Positions 7,587-17,837 are shown, numbered from the stretch's first letter. The stretch is DNA of 44,152 bases from Lachnospiraceae bacterium (GCA_017620975.1 JAGAUD010000001.1:1-44152); one strand, 5' to 3'. A program made the numbers and translations. The notes: generated by a model not told the origin, from the letters alone.

Positions 7587-9738
7587 GATTGTCCTCCATC
7601 ATAATCCTGTCCGAAAGATTTTCCCTGAGATAGCTTTCGGTTCTGTTCCGCAGCAAAAGCACATGTCCCTTAGCTTTGACTTCCTCAAGCTGTGCCTTCA
7701 GGCTCTTTCTGTCCTCTTTCTCTTCTACCTCTTCTACCCAGAGATGATCTGTTTTGCCCAGATAATATTCCATTTCCAGATATTCATACTGAGAGATGGG
7801 AAGTACCTTCAACAAACCACATTTTAACAGTAGAGAAATTAACGGCATATAGGGAGCTACTTCCTCTTCTTTCTCGTACCGCCAGATCAGATTATAGCCC
7901 ATCTGCGCCGTGCAAGGGGAAAGGGTAAATCCCGCCACAAACTGCTGAATCATATGTATGATACCGTTCACGTACTGATAGCAGCCTTCGGTAAATTCTT
8001 CCCTGCTCATGGTTAAAAACTGGCCTGTCCGTATCTGCATGACAAACTGACTTTGCAGTGCAGTGAATACCATCGGGAACAATTCGCTGGAATCATCGTA
8101 ATGAATCTTGCCGGATGGTGTCTCTGGGATGGCGTATGCTCTCTTAGTGCCAAGCCAGCCTAAAAGCACTGTGGAAAAGTCGTTCAGCAGCGCAAGAATC
8201 AGACAGCAGATTGCGCTTCCTGCATATTCCGGGTCTCCAAATCGCTCAAAAGCAAATACAAGAATCTCCGGAAGCTCTAACACATTCTGTTTTTCGGCTG
8301 CAAGCTCCTGATACCTGACGTAACTCTCCGCATCAGGCAGAGAAGACGTCACCTGACTGAAATTCTCCACTACTGCTTCTTTCAGCTGTTGATAGCAGAC
8401 CATCAATTCCTTCATATCGGAATTGTACATATCTGCACCAATCATCTGACCAAACCGGTCAATCACTCCGGCAACACCTTTCTTTTCCTCTGTAAAAGTA
8501 GCTGCTGCAATGGTATCCCAGTCAGCAATTGTAATTTCTTTCATTTCCTGATAAATGCTGAGCTGTTCCAGTCCGCTGTCCAAAAGCGTGGAATCCATGC
8601 TGTAGAGTGCCATATCGATACTTGTCTCTGTCCCCTGGATGACGGTGCTTACCGCACTGTTATTCTTATTGGCAACACGGAAATATTCCTGTCTGAAGTT
8701 CTGCAGCGCTTCTGCAGCATTTTCAGCACCATCCTCGTTTGCTTTACCGGACTGCATATTGTTAATGCGCTCTGCAATTTTTTCCCACTGCACAGCTGAC
8801 CGGATGTTTGCATAGCTGCCAGTTGATTCGATATCGTTTGATTCGATGTCTCCTGTTTCCTCGCCGCTTGGAGCTTGCGCACTCTCTTTGGATTGAGCAT
8901 TCTCAGCCGTACCGTCTTCTCCTGTCGCGCCCTCTGTTGCTCCCACAGCATCCAACACTTCCTGATACAGATCATCTCTGACCAGCTTGACCTCCAATGC
9001 CTTCGCTGATGCCTGCTGTCTTGCTTCCACTGCTGCAGCATATTCAGGATTAGCTGTTGTTTCATAGCCCCTGACTACGGTACCGTCAGGCATCGTGGTA
9101 GTGGTGGATGACTTATTGGTAGACGGGATATTTATCTCAGCCTCTGCTTCTTCTGTCAGCTGGCTGATATATCGATCCAGCGCCTGCAGAGTGTTGATCG
9201 ACTTTAAATATTCATTGCTGATATCCGCCGCCAACGTATCTACTTCCAGATTCTGTGAAGCCACTTCATCCTTCAATGCCCGGAAGGTGTCCACGTAGCT
9301 TTCGTATGCTCTCTTGTAATCCACCTGCGGCGAATTGGCAAGCGTTACCAGACCTGTATAGGAAAAAGCAACGGAAATCAGCGTACAGATAATCAGCGCC
9401 CACCTCTTCCTGCGATTCTTTCTTCCGGGCTGAAATGCCGAAATCGCCGTCAAATACAGTACACCCTGAATCGTCAATGCTATAAATAAAGGTGCAAGAT
9501 CAAATATATTGCCAAAGTACATAGCCACACCTGCATAGGTAGTGAAAAAAGATACTATCTGCAAAAGCAGTGCAAAGAAATGAAAAAACTTCTCTTCCTC
9601 GTACCTGCGTACTGCAGATGTCTCCATATTGGCGCAGCTTTTCACACAGTTCTGATAAATTTTCAGATTTTCTTTCACTGTCATTCGCCTGCGATGTCTG
9701 TTCCGCTTTTCCTTTATGTATAACTGTAATCTGTTCAT
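7579..9738 (-). CDS. Large membrane protein with an extracellular coiled-coil region, unknown function
   Basis: The 719-residue product has a very basic N-terminus (KEKRNRHRRR). Three membrane helices follow (about 52-76, 82-102, 113-133), then a long outside segment (about 135-505) with coiled-coil-like stretches and a Ser/Glu/Gly-rich low-complexity part (about 268-310). A fourth helix (about 506-529) leads to a cytoplasmic tail of about 190 residues ending in a charged helix. The start at 9738 follows GGGAGG; an in-frame ATG eight codons upstream lacks a good ribosome site. No catalytic motif was seen. The three-plus-one helix layout recalls some DUF4407-like proteins, but I cannot claim homology. 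Confidence 0.65.
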   Translation of the reverse strand: MNRLQLYIKEKRNRHRRRMTVKENLKIYQNCVKSCANMETSAVRRYEEEKFFHFFALLLQIVSFFTTYAGVAMYFGNIFDLAPLFIALTIQGVLYLTAISAFQPGRKNRRKRWALIICTLISVAFSYTGLVTLANSPQVDYKRAYESYVDTFRALKDEVASQNLEVDTLAADISNEYLKSINTLQALDRYISQLTEEAEAEINIPSTNKSSTTTTMPDGTVVRGYETTANPEYAAAVEARQQASAKALEVKLVRDDLYQEVLDAVGATEGATGEDGTAENAQSKESAQAPSGEETGDIESNDIESTGSYANIRSAVQWEKIAERINNMQSGKANEDGAENAAEALQNFRQEYFRVANKNNSAVSTVIQGTETSIDMALYSMDSTLLDSGLEQLSIYQEMKEITIADWDTIAAATFTEEKKGVAGVIDRFGQMIGADMYNSDMKELMVCYQQLKEAVVENFSQVTSSLPDAESYVRYQELAAEKQNVLELPEILVFAFERFGDPEYAGSAICCLILALLNDFSTVLLGWLGTKRAYAIPETPSGKIHYDDSSELFPMVFTALQSQFVMQIRTGQFLTMSREEFTEGCYQYVNGIIHMIQQFVAGFTLSPCTAQMGYNLIWRYEKEEEVAPYMPLISLLLKCGLLKVLPISQYEYLEMEYYLGKTDHLWVEEVEEKEDRKSLKAQLEEVKAKGHVLLLRNRTESYLRENLSDRIMMEDNHE

Positions 9739-9885
9739 GTCTTCCTCCCCTGACAGTATCATACCGTGTTTCGCTTACTCCCACAATCGTTTTATTCAGT
9801 TTACCATATTATTAAAATGAATGAAACTAAGGAAAACTATGAAATTGTTAAAGATTTTATTAAGATTCATCCCTCATTTTCATAA

Positions 9886-10418
9886 CTATGAAAGTTCCAA
9901 CAGCTTGAGCAGTTCCGAATGCGGCTGCTTTACGTCTGTTTGAAATACATTTATAAAATGTTCATCTCCACTCCTGTTCATAAATGCAGGAAACAAAAAA
10001 CCACATTCCGGTTTTCCCGGTTCATAACTTCCTGTCAAAGGGCAGATAGCACAGATTATGTATTCAAATACTTCTTCTGACTCCCATAAACGTTCATGAT
10101 CTGCTGCCTTTACCGGCACATCATAACGATCGTGGAATACAAACACGGCATAGTCGTGGTCAGATACATAACAGTCTCCTACCAGTTCATAAAAAGTTTC
10201 CATTAAAGCATCATTCTTCAGCCCACAGCTTCTCATCGCCATTAATAGCTGTCAGATACCTCCCGGCTTCATGGCCTTTTTGGAAAACTGATACCCTTTC
10301 AGGTTCTGATTGGTTTCAGAAAAAGGAATTGCCTTTGCAATTGCCAGATTCTTAGTCTTTTCTGATGCAGAAAGCTATTTCTTCATGCTTTCCTTAATAC
10401 TGAACACCAGACATCCTA
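9886..10418 (-). pseudogene. DUF4317 gene remnant with two in-frame stops
   Basis: Reading one frame from 10418 down gives the middle of a DUF4317 protein (SASEKTKNLAIAKAIPF, SETNQNLKGYQFSKKAMKPG, then QLLMAMRSCGLKNDALMETF and GFLFPAFMNRSGDEH). It is broken by TAG at 10375-10377 and TGA at 10252-10254; the second replaces a Trp codon as I remember the family. About half the protein is missing at the N-terminus and the C-terminal domain is cut off at 9886. The 118-codon open frame at 9886-10242 is part of this remnant, not a separate gene. Function of the family is unknown. Confidence 0.8.
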
Positions 10419-10431
10419 AAAGCGAACAAGA

Positions 10432-11364
10432 TTACAGCTTCTCACTGAATATACTCTTATAGCCCTCACCATAAATCTCACTGGCACTGGTGACGATCAT
10501 AAAGGCCTGCGGATCCTCTTCTCTTACGATAGCCTCTGCCTTCGGGGCTAACTGCTTACGGATTGCGCAGAATATCACGTTCTTTTCCCTGCCGCTGTAA
10601 GCACCCACTCCCTGGATGTGGGTCACACCAATCTCCAGCTCTTCCAGAAGCCTTGCGGTAATTGCCGCTGAAGAATCACTAATGATATAAATCAATTTTG
10701 CACCATCTCTTCCGTACAATACCGCATCCAGAATCACAGAGCTTAAGAATACCGTAAGCCCTGCATAAATCGCCCTGTCTATGTTTTGAAAAACAAATGC
10801 AGAAGCCGTTACGATGATGGCATCCATCACCAGGAATAATGCCCCGGTTTTCAGATGTGGAAAATGAAGCCTCAGAACTTTTACAATAATATCAGTTCCA
10901 CCGGTTGTAGACCCTGACTTAAATATCATTCCCATGGACACCGCCATCAGAGTACTTCCTGCCAGAACTGCCACCAACGGATCCTGAGTCAGAGCTCCGA
11001 TCGGTGCAAGCAGATTAGTAACTGCAGAAATCAAAGACGTACAATAAAGTGTTGACAGAATGAATTTCACTCCAAACTTCCAGATTCCCAGTGCCATAAT
11101 AGGAATATTGATCAGCCATATCAGAGTACCCGTTTCAACCCTTATAATACGATTTAAAATGATAGCAATACCTGTCACGCCACCGGGAGCCAGAGAATTA
11201 GGATCCAGGAACAAGCTTACTCCGGCAGCATAAAATACACAGGCAATGGTGATTACAACATAATCCAATACCCATTTATTCCAGGATTTCTTTTTGGAAT
11301 GCTGTACTTTTCTTTCCTTCCCGGATTTTTCAGTCATGTTCCCTATCCCTCTTTCTTTTCCCAT
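10432..11364 (-). CDS. YitT-family membrane protein
   Basis: A 310-residue protein with a basic N-terminal tail, five or six membrane helices (about 32-210) and a C-terminal soluble DUF2179 domain (about 220-300). The motif LDPNSLAPGGVTGIAIIL and SGSTTGGTDII are hallmarks of the YitT/DUF161 family. Transport or sensing roles have been proposed for the family, but no substrate is firm. The start at 11364 follows AAGGAA; an in-frame ATG nine codons later also has a purine-rich site. It begins eight bases after the stop of the threonine ammonia-lyase gene. Confidence 0.88.
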   Translation of the reverse strand: MGKERGIGNMTEKSGKERKVQHSKKKSWNKWVLDYVVITIACVFYAAGVSLFLDPNSLAPGGVTGIAIILNRIIRVETGTLIWLINIPIMALGIWKFGVKFILSTLYCTSLISAVTNLLAPIGALTQDPLVAVLAGSTLMAVSMGMIFKSGSTTGGTDIIVKVLRLHFPHLKTGALFLVMDAIIVTASAFVFQNIDRAIYAGLTVFLSSVILDAVLYGRDGAKLIYIISDSSAAITARLLEELEIGVTHIQGVGAYSGREKNVIFCAIRKQLAPKAEAIVREEDPQAFMIVTSASEIYGEGYKSIFSEKL

Positions 11365-11372
11365 ATCATTCC

Positions 11373-12596
11373 TTAGATATTGGTACGAACTACCTTAGGC
11401 AGATATCCTTCCTTTTCCAATGCATTAATAATCTGCTGTTTGTGCTCCGTTCCAAAAGCTTCCAACGTAATACGCAGTTCCACCGCTGCATTACGGTTGG
11501 TAGATACAAACTGGTTGTGCTCCAGTTTGATGACATTTCCGCTCTGAGCTGCGATCACACCGGCAACTCTGCACAGTTCTCCCGGCTTATCCGGTAAAAG
11601 AACAGATACGGTAAAGATTCTGTCACGGAAGATAAGCCCCTGCTGTACCACAGAAGACATGGTGATGATATCCATGTTGCCGCCGCTTAATATGGATACG
11701 ATTCTCTTGTTTTTTACATCCAGATGTTTCAAAGCTGCAACTGTCAAAAGACCGGAATTCTCCACTACCATCTTATGATTCTCAACCATATCCAGGAAAG
11801 CCACTACCAGTTCTTCATCTTCCACAGTGATGATTTCATCAATATTCTGCTGAATATAAGGGAACAGTTTGCTTCCGGGTGTCTTTACAGCGGTGCCGTC
11901 CGCAATCGTGCTTACCTTTGGCAAAGTGGTAACCTTACCATTCTTTAAGGATTCCTGCATACAGTTTGCACCGGCCGGTTCTACACCAATAACCTTAATC
12001 TTCGGATTCAGCAGCTTGGCCAGAGTAGATACGCCTGTTGCCAGTCCGCCGCCTCCGATAGGCACCAGAATATAATCCACAAGAGGCAGCTCCTTGAAAA
12101 TCTCCATAGCAATGGTACCCTGTCCGGTTGCAACGGTCAGGTCATCAAAAGGATGGATAAAAGTATATCCGTGCTCTTCTGCCAGTTCATAAGCTTTGGC
12201 ACAAGCTTCATCATAGACATCTCCGTGAAGCACTACCTCTGCACCATAGCTCTTGGTACGGTTGACCTTCATTAATGGTGTGGTAGTTGGCATAACGATC
12301 GTTGCTTTTGCACCGTAGCATTTGGCAGCATATGCAACACCCTGGGCATGGTTGCCGGCAGATGCGGTAATCAGTCCCTTTGCACGCTCTTCCTCCGTCA
12401 ACGTGCTCATTTTGTAATACGCACCCCTCAATTTGTATGCACCGGTAAACTGCATGTTTTCCGGTTTCAAATAGATGCGGTTGCCTGTCTGGGCACTTAA
12501 GAAATCACTGTATACAAGCTTAGTCTCCAGGGTTACTTTCTTTACCACATCGCATGCTTCTTCAAATTTTTCCAAAGTCAACATTTTTTCTTCCAT
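11373..12596 (-). CDS. ilvA: Threonine ammonia-lyase
   Basis: Converts threonine to 2-oxobutanoate and ammonia with pyridoxal phosphate, in the cytoplasm. The 407-residue protein has the PLP lysine in FTGAYKLRGA (about residue 56), the substrate loop SAGNHAQG and the phosphate-binding PIGGGGLATG. A C-terminal ACT-type domain (about 325-407, VSVLLPDKPGELCRVAG) suggests allosteric control. This is the medium-length form, with one ACT domain, used for isoleucine synthesis or threonine breakdown; a catabolic tdcB-like role is the alternative. It lies 23 bases after ftsY. Confidence 0.92.
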   Translation of the reverse strand: MEEKMLTLEKFEEACDVVKKVTLETKLVYSDFLSAQTGNRIYLKPENMQFTGAYKLRGAYYKMSTLTEEERAKGLITASAGNHAQGVAYAAKCYGAKATIVMPTTTPLMKVNRTKSYGAEVVLHGDVYDEACAKAYELAEEHGYTFIHPFDDLTVATGQGTIAMEIFKELPLVDYILVPIGGGGLATGVSTLAKLLNPKIKVIGVEPAGANCMQESLKNGKVTTLPKVSTIADGTAVKTPGSKLFPYIQQNIDEIITVEDEELVVAFLDMVENHKMVVENSGLLTVAALKHLDVKNKRIVSILSGGNMDIITMSSVVQQGLIFRDRIFTVSVLLPDKPGELCRVAGVIAAQSGNVIKLEHNQFVSTNRNAAVELRITLEAFGTEHKQQIINALEKEGYLPKVVRTNI

Positions 12597-12619
12597 AGTA
12601 TGTACATCCTCATTCTTTT

Positions 12620-13555
12620 TTATTCTGTTTTTACGTCAAACAGTGCATTTACAAATTCATCAGAATTAAATTTCTGTAAATCTTCAATAGTCTCGCCAAC
12701 ACCGATATATTTCACCGGTACTTTTAACTCCGACTGAATAGCTACAGCAATACCGCCTTTAGCTGTGCCGTCCATTTTGGTCAGAATGATACCTGTAAGC
12801 TGGGCTACCTCGCCGAATTCCCTTGCCTGAACCAGGGCATTCTGTCCGGTAGTACCGTCCAGAACGATGAGATTTTCTCTGTGAGCATTAGGAAACTCTC
12901 TGTCAATGATGCGGTTCATTTTCCGAAGTTCTTCCATTAAGTTCTTCTTATTATGGAGTCTTCCAGCAGTATCAATGAGGAGCACATCTGTATGGCGTGC
13001 TTTGGCAGCGTTTACGGCATCATAAACCACACTTGCAGGGTCAGCGCCTTCCTTGCCGCCGATCATATCCACATCTGCCCGTCTGGCCCATTCAGCCAAC
13101 TGTTCTCCCGCCGCGGCACGAAAGGTATCCGCTGCGGCAATCAGGACCTTGCGGCCATTGTCTTTTAATTTACCGGCAAGTTTTCCTACAGAAGTAGTCT
13201 TACCCACACCGTTAACACCAATGACCATGACAACCGACTGCTCTTTCTCAAAATCATAGGCAGTCTCATCTACTCTCATCTGCTCTTTGATGCTCTCAAT
13301 TAAAAGCTGTTTACACTGACCCGGTTCCTTTAAGTACTGCTCTTTCACCTGTTTCCTCAGGCGCTCCACGATCGCCGTGGTGGCATTCACACCAATATCT
13401 CCCATAATCAGAATTTCTTCCAACTCCTCGTAAAAATCATCGTCAATGGCAGAAAAGCCACTGAATACGGAGTCGATTCCCTTTACGATATTTTCTCTTG
13501 TCTTAGTCAGACCTTCTTTTAATCTGGCAAAAAAGCCTTTCTTTTCATCACTCAT
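12620..13555 (-). CDS. ftsY: Signal recognition particle receptor FtsY
   Basis: GTPase that docks ribosome-SRP complexes at the membrane for insertion of membrane proteins. The 311 residues comprise a short N-terminal part, an NG domain with G1 GVNGVGKTTSVGKL (about 113-126), ADTFRAAAGEQL, DTAGRLHNKKNLMEEL and the specificity motif TKMDGTAKGG. The acidic A domain of proteobacterial FtsY is absent, as usual in Firmicutes. The start overlaps the smc stop by four bases. The smc-ftsY linkage is widely conserved in Firmicutes. Confidence 0.97.
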   Translation of the reverse strand: MSDEKKGFFARLKEGLTKTRENIVKGIDSVFSGFSAIDDDFYEELEEILIMGDIGVNATTAIVERLRKQVKEQYLKEPGQCKQLLIESIKEQMRVDETAYDFEKEQSVVMVIGVNGVGKTTSVGKLAGKLKDNGRKVLIAAADTFRAAAGEQLAEWARRADVDMIGGKEGADPASVVYDAVNAAKARHTDVLLIDTAGRLHNKKNLMEELRKMNRIIDREFPNAHRENLIVLDGTTGQNALVQAREFGEVAQLTGIILTKMDGTAKGGIAVAIQSELKVPVKYIGVGETIEDLQKFNSDEFVNALFDVKTE

Positions 13556-16500
13556 GCATCCAGCTCCTTATCAATCAAATTTACGCTTACCAGCGCAGAT
13601 ACGCCTTTTTCCTGCATGGTAATACCATACAGACGATCCACCTGCTCCATGGTTCCTCTTCGGTGCGTAATCACAATGAACTGTGTGTACTTCGTCAGCT
13701 TATGCAGGTACTTGGCAAATCGTCCTACATTGGACTCGTCCAGCGCCGCCTCTATCTCGTCCAGCAGACAGAACGGAGAGGGCTTCAGATTTTGTATGGC
13801 AAAAAGCAGCGCAATCGCCGCCAGCGCCTTCTCACCACCGGACAACTGCATCATATTCTGCAGCTTCTTTCCGGGGGGCTGTGCGATGATACAGATACCG
13901 GCCTCCAGAATATCTTCATCCTCCATCAGTTCCAGCGTACCCTTACCGCCGCCGAACAATTCCTTGAATACCTTGTCGAACTCCTTGCTTATTTCCGCAA
14001 ACTTCTCGGTAAACTGCTTTCTCATGGCAGAATCCAGTTCCTGGATAATGCCTTCCAGCGTCTTCTCCGCCTCTACCAGGTCATCATGCTGGGTCTTTAA
14101 GAATGTATAACGCTCCATCAGGTTCTTGTAATCCTCAATGGCGTTGACATTAACATCTCCCAGCTTCTTGATCTGATCTTTCAGAGAGGCGATATCCTTC
14201 TTCATAGCTGCCAGATCCGTCATATCTTCATCACGGATATTCGCCGCATCGCTTAAAGTAATTTCATATTCATCCCACATATAGTTGATCTGGGTTTCGA
14301 TTGCCTCATCCAGCTTTTCCTTCTGTGCATTCAGACGATAAACCTCTTTGTCCAAAGCATTCTGACGTCCCGCCAGTTCTTCTCTTGCCCGGAAAAAGTT
14401 CTTCTGTTTATTATTCAGTTCTTCCCTGTGAGCGATATCTTCCCGCAGCTTTTGCTCCGCAGTAGTCTTTTCCTCTTCGGAAGAAAGGATGGTACGTTCA
14501 ATAGATTCAATCTGATTCTGCTTTTCCTTAACCTGCTCTGCATTTTCCAATAATGCCTGTTCAATTTCAACAAGCTCTCCGGACAACTGCTCCATTTCTC
14601 CCTGAATACGATCCAGATTGGCCTGGTGGAAGCCCTGTGTCTGCAGCATCTTTTCCACTTCCAAGTCTCGTTTGCTTACCTGCATGGAAGCTTCGTTTTC
14701 CTGAATACGCTTCTCCTCCAGTTCTTTCTGACTTTCTTTGATCATCTTCTGGGCATCTTGCTCAGCAGCTTCACTCTGTGCCAGGTCTTCTACAATCTGC
14801 TCTTTTCCTTCGGTAATCTCCCGAATCTGAGCTTCTATTTCTATCTGCTCGAACTTCAGTGCCTGGAAGCCCTCTTCGTCTTCAGCCATTCGTTCCCTTG
14901 CCTGGGTCACGTTCAGCCTTGCTGTGTTCTGTTCTATAGATTTACGCTGAATCTGTGTCTTTAATGACTCCAACTCCATACGCATCTTGTTTCTGGCGGA
15001 TTTGGTCTCTTCAATCTCCTGATTGATTGCTGTAACCTTGTCAGACAAAGCAGCAATCTGCTTATCCATCTCTTCGATTTCGCGACGTCTTCCTAAGAGA
15101 TTACTGCTGTTTTTAAAGGCACCGCCACTGATGGCACCGCCCGGTACCAGCAGTTCTCCTTCCAGCGTTACCATTCGCAAGCTATAGTCGAATTTGCGGG
15201 CAATGAGTACTGCATGATCCATATTGTCAATGACAAGAATGCGTCCCAACAGGGATTTTGCTACATTCCTGTATTTCTCATCAATATGTACCAGACTATC
15301 AGCCAACCCGATAACCCCCGGCTCCTTCAAAGCTCTGTCATTACGAAAGTCCTGAGCGCGGCTCAAACTGGTAAGAGGCAGGAAAGTCGCTCTTCCAAGT
15401 CGGTTCACCTTCAGGTACTGAATCATCTTCTTGGCTGTATCTTCATTATCGGTAACAATATTCTGAATACTGCCGCCCAGTGCAGTCTCAATAGCAGTCT
15501 CGTATTTCTTGTCGGTCTTGATGATATCCGCTACCACACCGATGATACCTTTTTCACGGTCCTTCTGTTCCATGACCTTCTTGATACTGCCGCCATAACC
15601 TTCATAGCGCTCTGTCATATTCACCAGTGCATCCCGCCGTGACTGCTCCTGATGGTATCTGTTCTGGGTATCTCTTAACTCGTTATCTTTCTTTACCAGC
15701 TCTTCCCGGAAAACAAGCAGCTTCCGGTCTGTCTCTTTTTCCTGAACAGATAACTGCTTCAGTTCTTCTGTGACAGTTTCAAAAGCCTCCTCCATCCGGC
15801 GGATGCTTTCTTCTCTTGCAACCTCATCAGATTTAGCACGAAGTAATCTGGAATTCAATTCTGCCCTGCGGATACCTGCCTGCTCCATCATGGTATCGTA
15901 TCGTCCGATTTTGGACTTAATGGTAGCCCTGCGGTTCAGTTCTTCAATGATAGCGTTCTTATTCTGTTCAATCAGGCTGTTCAGTTCTTCTATCCGGCTC
16001 TGAATGATATCATGCGCTTTTCTCACCTCGTCACGAGCCTTCTCCAGTTCCAGTACCTTTTCATCGATTTGACTCTTCTGGGACAAAATACCAGCTCTGT
16101 CTTTTTCCTTAGAAGCCAGCTCCTGTGTTACCGTATCACGGCGTCCCGTAAGGTGAGCCTCACTGCCTCTGGCAGAATTGATCTGTTCTTTTAAGACATT
16201 GATCTGACCTTCCAACTTGCCTTTCATCAGGCTGTTCATGCTGGCATTGTTTCTTGCTTCCTCAATGGTCTTGTCCAGTTCTTCGATTTCGGTCTGAACC
16301 TGCTCGTACTCTGTTTTGATACCGTCATATTTGGCTGTGGTATCAGCCAGTTCGCGGCTGGCCAGTTCATACTTTTCTTCTACGGCGCTCAGCTGTTCTC
16401 TCAGACGATTGTTCTCTAAAAGGAACACATTCACATCCAAATTCTTCAGTGCTTCCTTTTTCTTCAAATAAATCTTAGCTGTTTCTGCCTGGCGCTCCAA

Positions 16501-17112
16501 AGGTGCAACCTGCTTTTCCAGCTCCGTCAGAATGTCGTTTACACGTACCAGATTCTGCTTTTCATTTTCCAGCTTGGTCTGGGCAGCTGCTTTTCTGCGC
16601 TTGAATTTTACGATACCCGCCGCTTCATCGAAAAGCTCACGCCTCTCTTCCGGCTTACCGCTTAAAATCTTATCAATCTGTCCCTGTCCGATAATGGAAT
16701 AGCCCTCTTTACCGATACCGGTATCATAGAAAAGCTCATTCACATCCTTCAAACGGCAGGCACTTCCGTTGATCAGATATTCACTTTCTCCGGAACGGTA
16801 AAGTCGTCTTGCCACAGTCACTTCATCAAAATCAATGGCAAGCTGGTGGTCGCTGTTATCCAGCGTAATTGCCACATAAGCATAACTAAGTGGCTTACGA
16901 GTCTCTGTTCCCGAGAAAATGACATCTTGCATGCTGGAGCCTCTCAGCTGCTTGATACGCTGCTCACCAAGCACCCAGCGGACAGCGTCGGCAACATTAC
17001 TTTTGCCGCTCCCGTTGGGGCCTACGATGCCCGTGATGCCGTTATGAAACTGAAATACGATTTTGTTGGCAAAGGATTTAAAGCCCTGTACTTCAATACT
17101 CTTAAGATACAT
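13552..17112 (-). CDS. smc: Chromosome segregation ATPase SMC
   Basis: Condensin subunit that compacts and separates the chromosome with ScpA and ScpB. The 1186-residue protein is the usual length. It has Walker A GIVGPNGSGKSN (about 28-39), long coiled coils, a hinge around 510-670 (GVVADIIKTDKKYETAIETA to VPGGAISGGAF), the ABC signature LSGGEKALAAIALLFA and Walker B PFCLLDEIEAALDESN. It starts eight bases after rnc and runs into ftsY, so the three are one transcript. Confidence 0.97.
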   Translation of the reverse strand: MYLKSIEVQGFKSFANKIVFQFHNGITGIVGPNGSGKSNVADAVRWVLGEQRIKQLRGSSMQDVIFSGTETRKPLSYAYVAITLDNSDHQLAIDFDEVTVARRLYRSGESEYLINGSACRLKDVNELFYDTGIGKEGYSIIGQGQIDKILSGKPEERRELFDEAAGIVKFKRRKAAAQTKLENEKQNLVRVNDILTELEKQVAPLERQAETAKIYLKKKEALKNLDVNVFLLENNRLREQLSAVEEKYELASRELADTTAKYDGIKTEYEQVQTEIEELDKTIEEARNNASMNSLMKGKLEGQINVLKEQINSARGSEAHLTGRRDTVTQELASKEKDRAGILSQKSQIDEKVLELEKARDEVRKAHDIIQSRIEELNSLIEQNKNAIIEELNRRATIKSKIGRYDTMMEQAGIRRAELNSRLLRAKSDEVAREESIRRMEEAFETVTEELKQLSVQEKETDRKLLVFREELVKKDNELRDTQNRYHQEQSRRDALVNMTERYEGYGGSIKKVMEQKDREKGIIGVVADIIKTDKKYETAIETALGGSIQNIVTDNEDTAKKMIQYLKVNRLGRATFLPLTSLSRAQDFRNDRALKEPGVIGLADSLVHIDEKYRNVAKSLLGRILVIDNMDHAVLIARKFDYSLRMVTLEGELLVPGGAISGGAFKNSSNLLGRRREIEEMDKQIAALSDKVTAINQEIEETKSARNKMRMELESLKTQIQRKSIEQNTARLNVTQARERMAEDEEGFQALKFEQIEIEAQIREITEGKEQIVEDLAQSEAAEQDAQKMIKESQKELEEKRIQENEASMQVSKRDLEVEKMLQTQGFHQANLDRIQGEMEQLSGELVEIEQALLENAEQVKEKQNQIESIERTILSSEEEKTTAEQKLREDIAHREELNNKQKNFFRAREELAGRQNALDKEVYRLNAQKEKLDEAIETQINYMWDEYEITLSDAANIRDEDMTDLAAMKKDIASLKDQIKKLGDVNVNAIEDYKNLMERYTFLKTQHDDLVEAEKTLEGIIQELDSAMRKQFTEKFAEISKEFDKVFKELFGGGKGTLELMEDEDILEAGICIIAQPPGKKLQNMMQLSGGEKALAAIALLFAIQNLKPSPFCLLDEIEAALDESNVGRFAKYLHKLTKYTQFIVITHRRGTMEQVDRLYGITMQEKGVSALVSVNLIDKELDA

Positions 17113-17120
17113 ATATCCTC

Positions 17121-17822
17121 CTAACGCTTACCGCGCTTTCTAAGCGTCAGCAGCGCCTCATATGCCGCCTTCTGTTCGGCAGCCTTCTTGGTCCGGCCTT
17201 CACCGGTTCCAATCTTTTCCGCACCCACATAGACTTCCACCATGAAAGTCTTATCATGCTCCGGTCCATATTCCCCTGCCGGCTCATAATGAATTTCCTG
17301 CTTCAAGGTTCCCTGAACCAGTTCCTGCAGGTTCGTCTTACTGTCATAAAAAAGCTGTTTATCTTCCAAATCGGAAAGGATGAAGCGGTTGATAAATGCT
17401 TTGGCACATTCTATGCCGCCATCTAGGAAAATCGCACCGATCACTGCTTCCATAACATCCGATGTAATGGACTCTCTTTTGCGGCCACCGGTACTTTCTT
17501 CTCCTTTACCAAGCAAAATAAACTTTCCCAGTTCCAGATCCCTGGCACAGAATGCCAACGACGGCTCACACACCATGGAAGCTCTCAGCTTAGTCAGTTC
17601 TCCTTCCGGCATCTGCGGGTGAGTCTTAAACAGGAACTCACTGGACACCATCTCCAGCACAGCATCCCCAAGAAATTCCAGTCTTTCATAATGCTTCTGC
17701 TTATTAATTCTCTGTTCATTGGTAAAGGAGCTATGGGTCAGTGCCTGCTTTAACAATGCAATATTCTGAAAACGGTATCCGATCCGTTCCTCTAATAATT
17801 GTAAGGTATATCCTTCTAACAT
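17121..17822 (-). CDS. rnc: Ribonuclease III
   Basis: Cuts double-stranded RNA, including rRNA precursors. The 233 residues have the catalytic signature ERLEFLGDAVLEMVSSEFLF (about 45-64), the second acidic site in SDVMEAVIGAIFLDGG and a C-terminal double-stranded RNA-binding domain (about 160-230). The gene starts only about 15 bases downstream of an intrinsic terminator, and the ribosome site (AGAAAG or TAGAG) is weak. Expression therefore depends on read-through from acpP or on a promoter I did not find. Confidence 0.96.
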   Translation of the reverse strand: MLEGYTLQLLEERIGYRFQNIALLKQALTHSSFTNEQRINKQKHYERLEFLGDAVLEMVSSEFLFKTHPQMPEGELTKLRASMVCEPSLAFCARDLELGKFILLGKGEESTGGRKRESITSDVMEAVIGAIFLDGGIECAKAFINRFILSDLEDKQLFYDSKTNLQELVQGTLKQEIHYEPAGEYGPEHDKTFMVEVYVGAEKIGTGEGRTKKAAEQKAAYEALLTLRKRGKR

Positions 17823-17837
17823 GTCTCTACACTTTCT

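Noticed and set aside
10252..10254. TGA as a selenocysteine or recoded Trp codon in the DUF4317 frame
   Set aside because: A TAG also interrupts the frame and both ends of the gene are missing, so decay explains it better.
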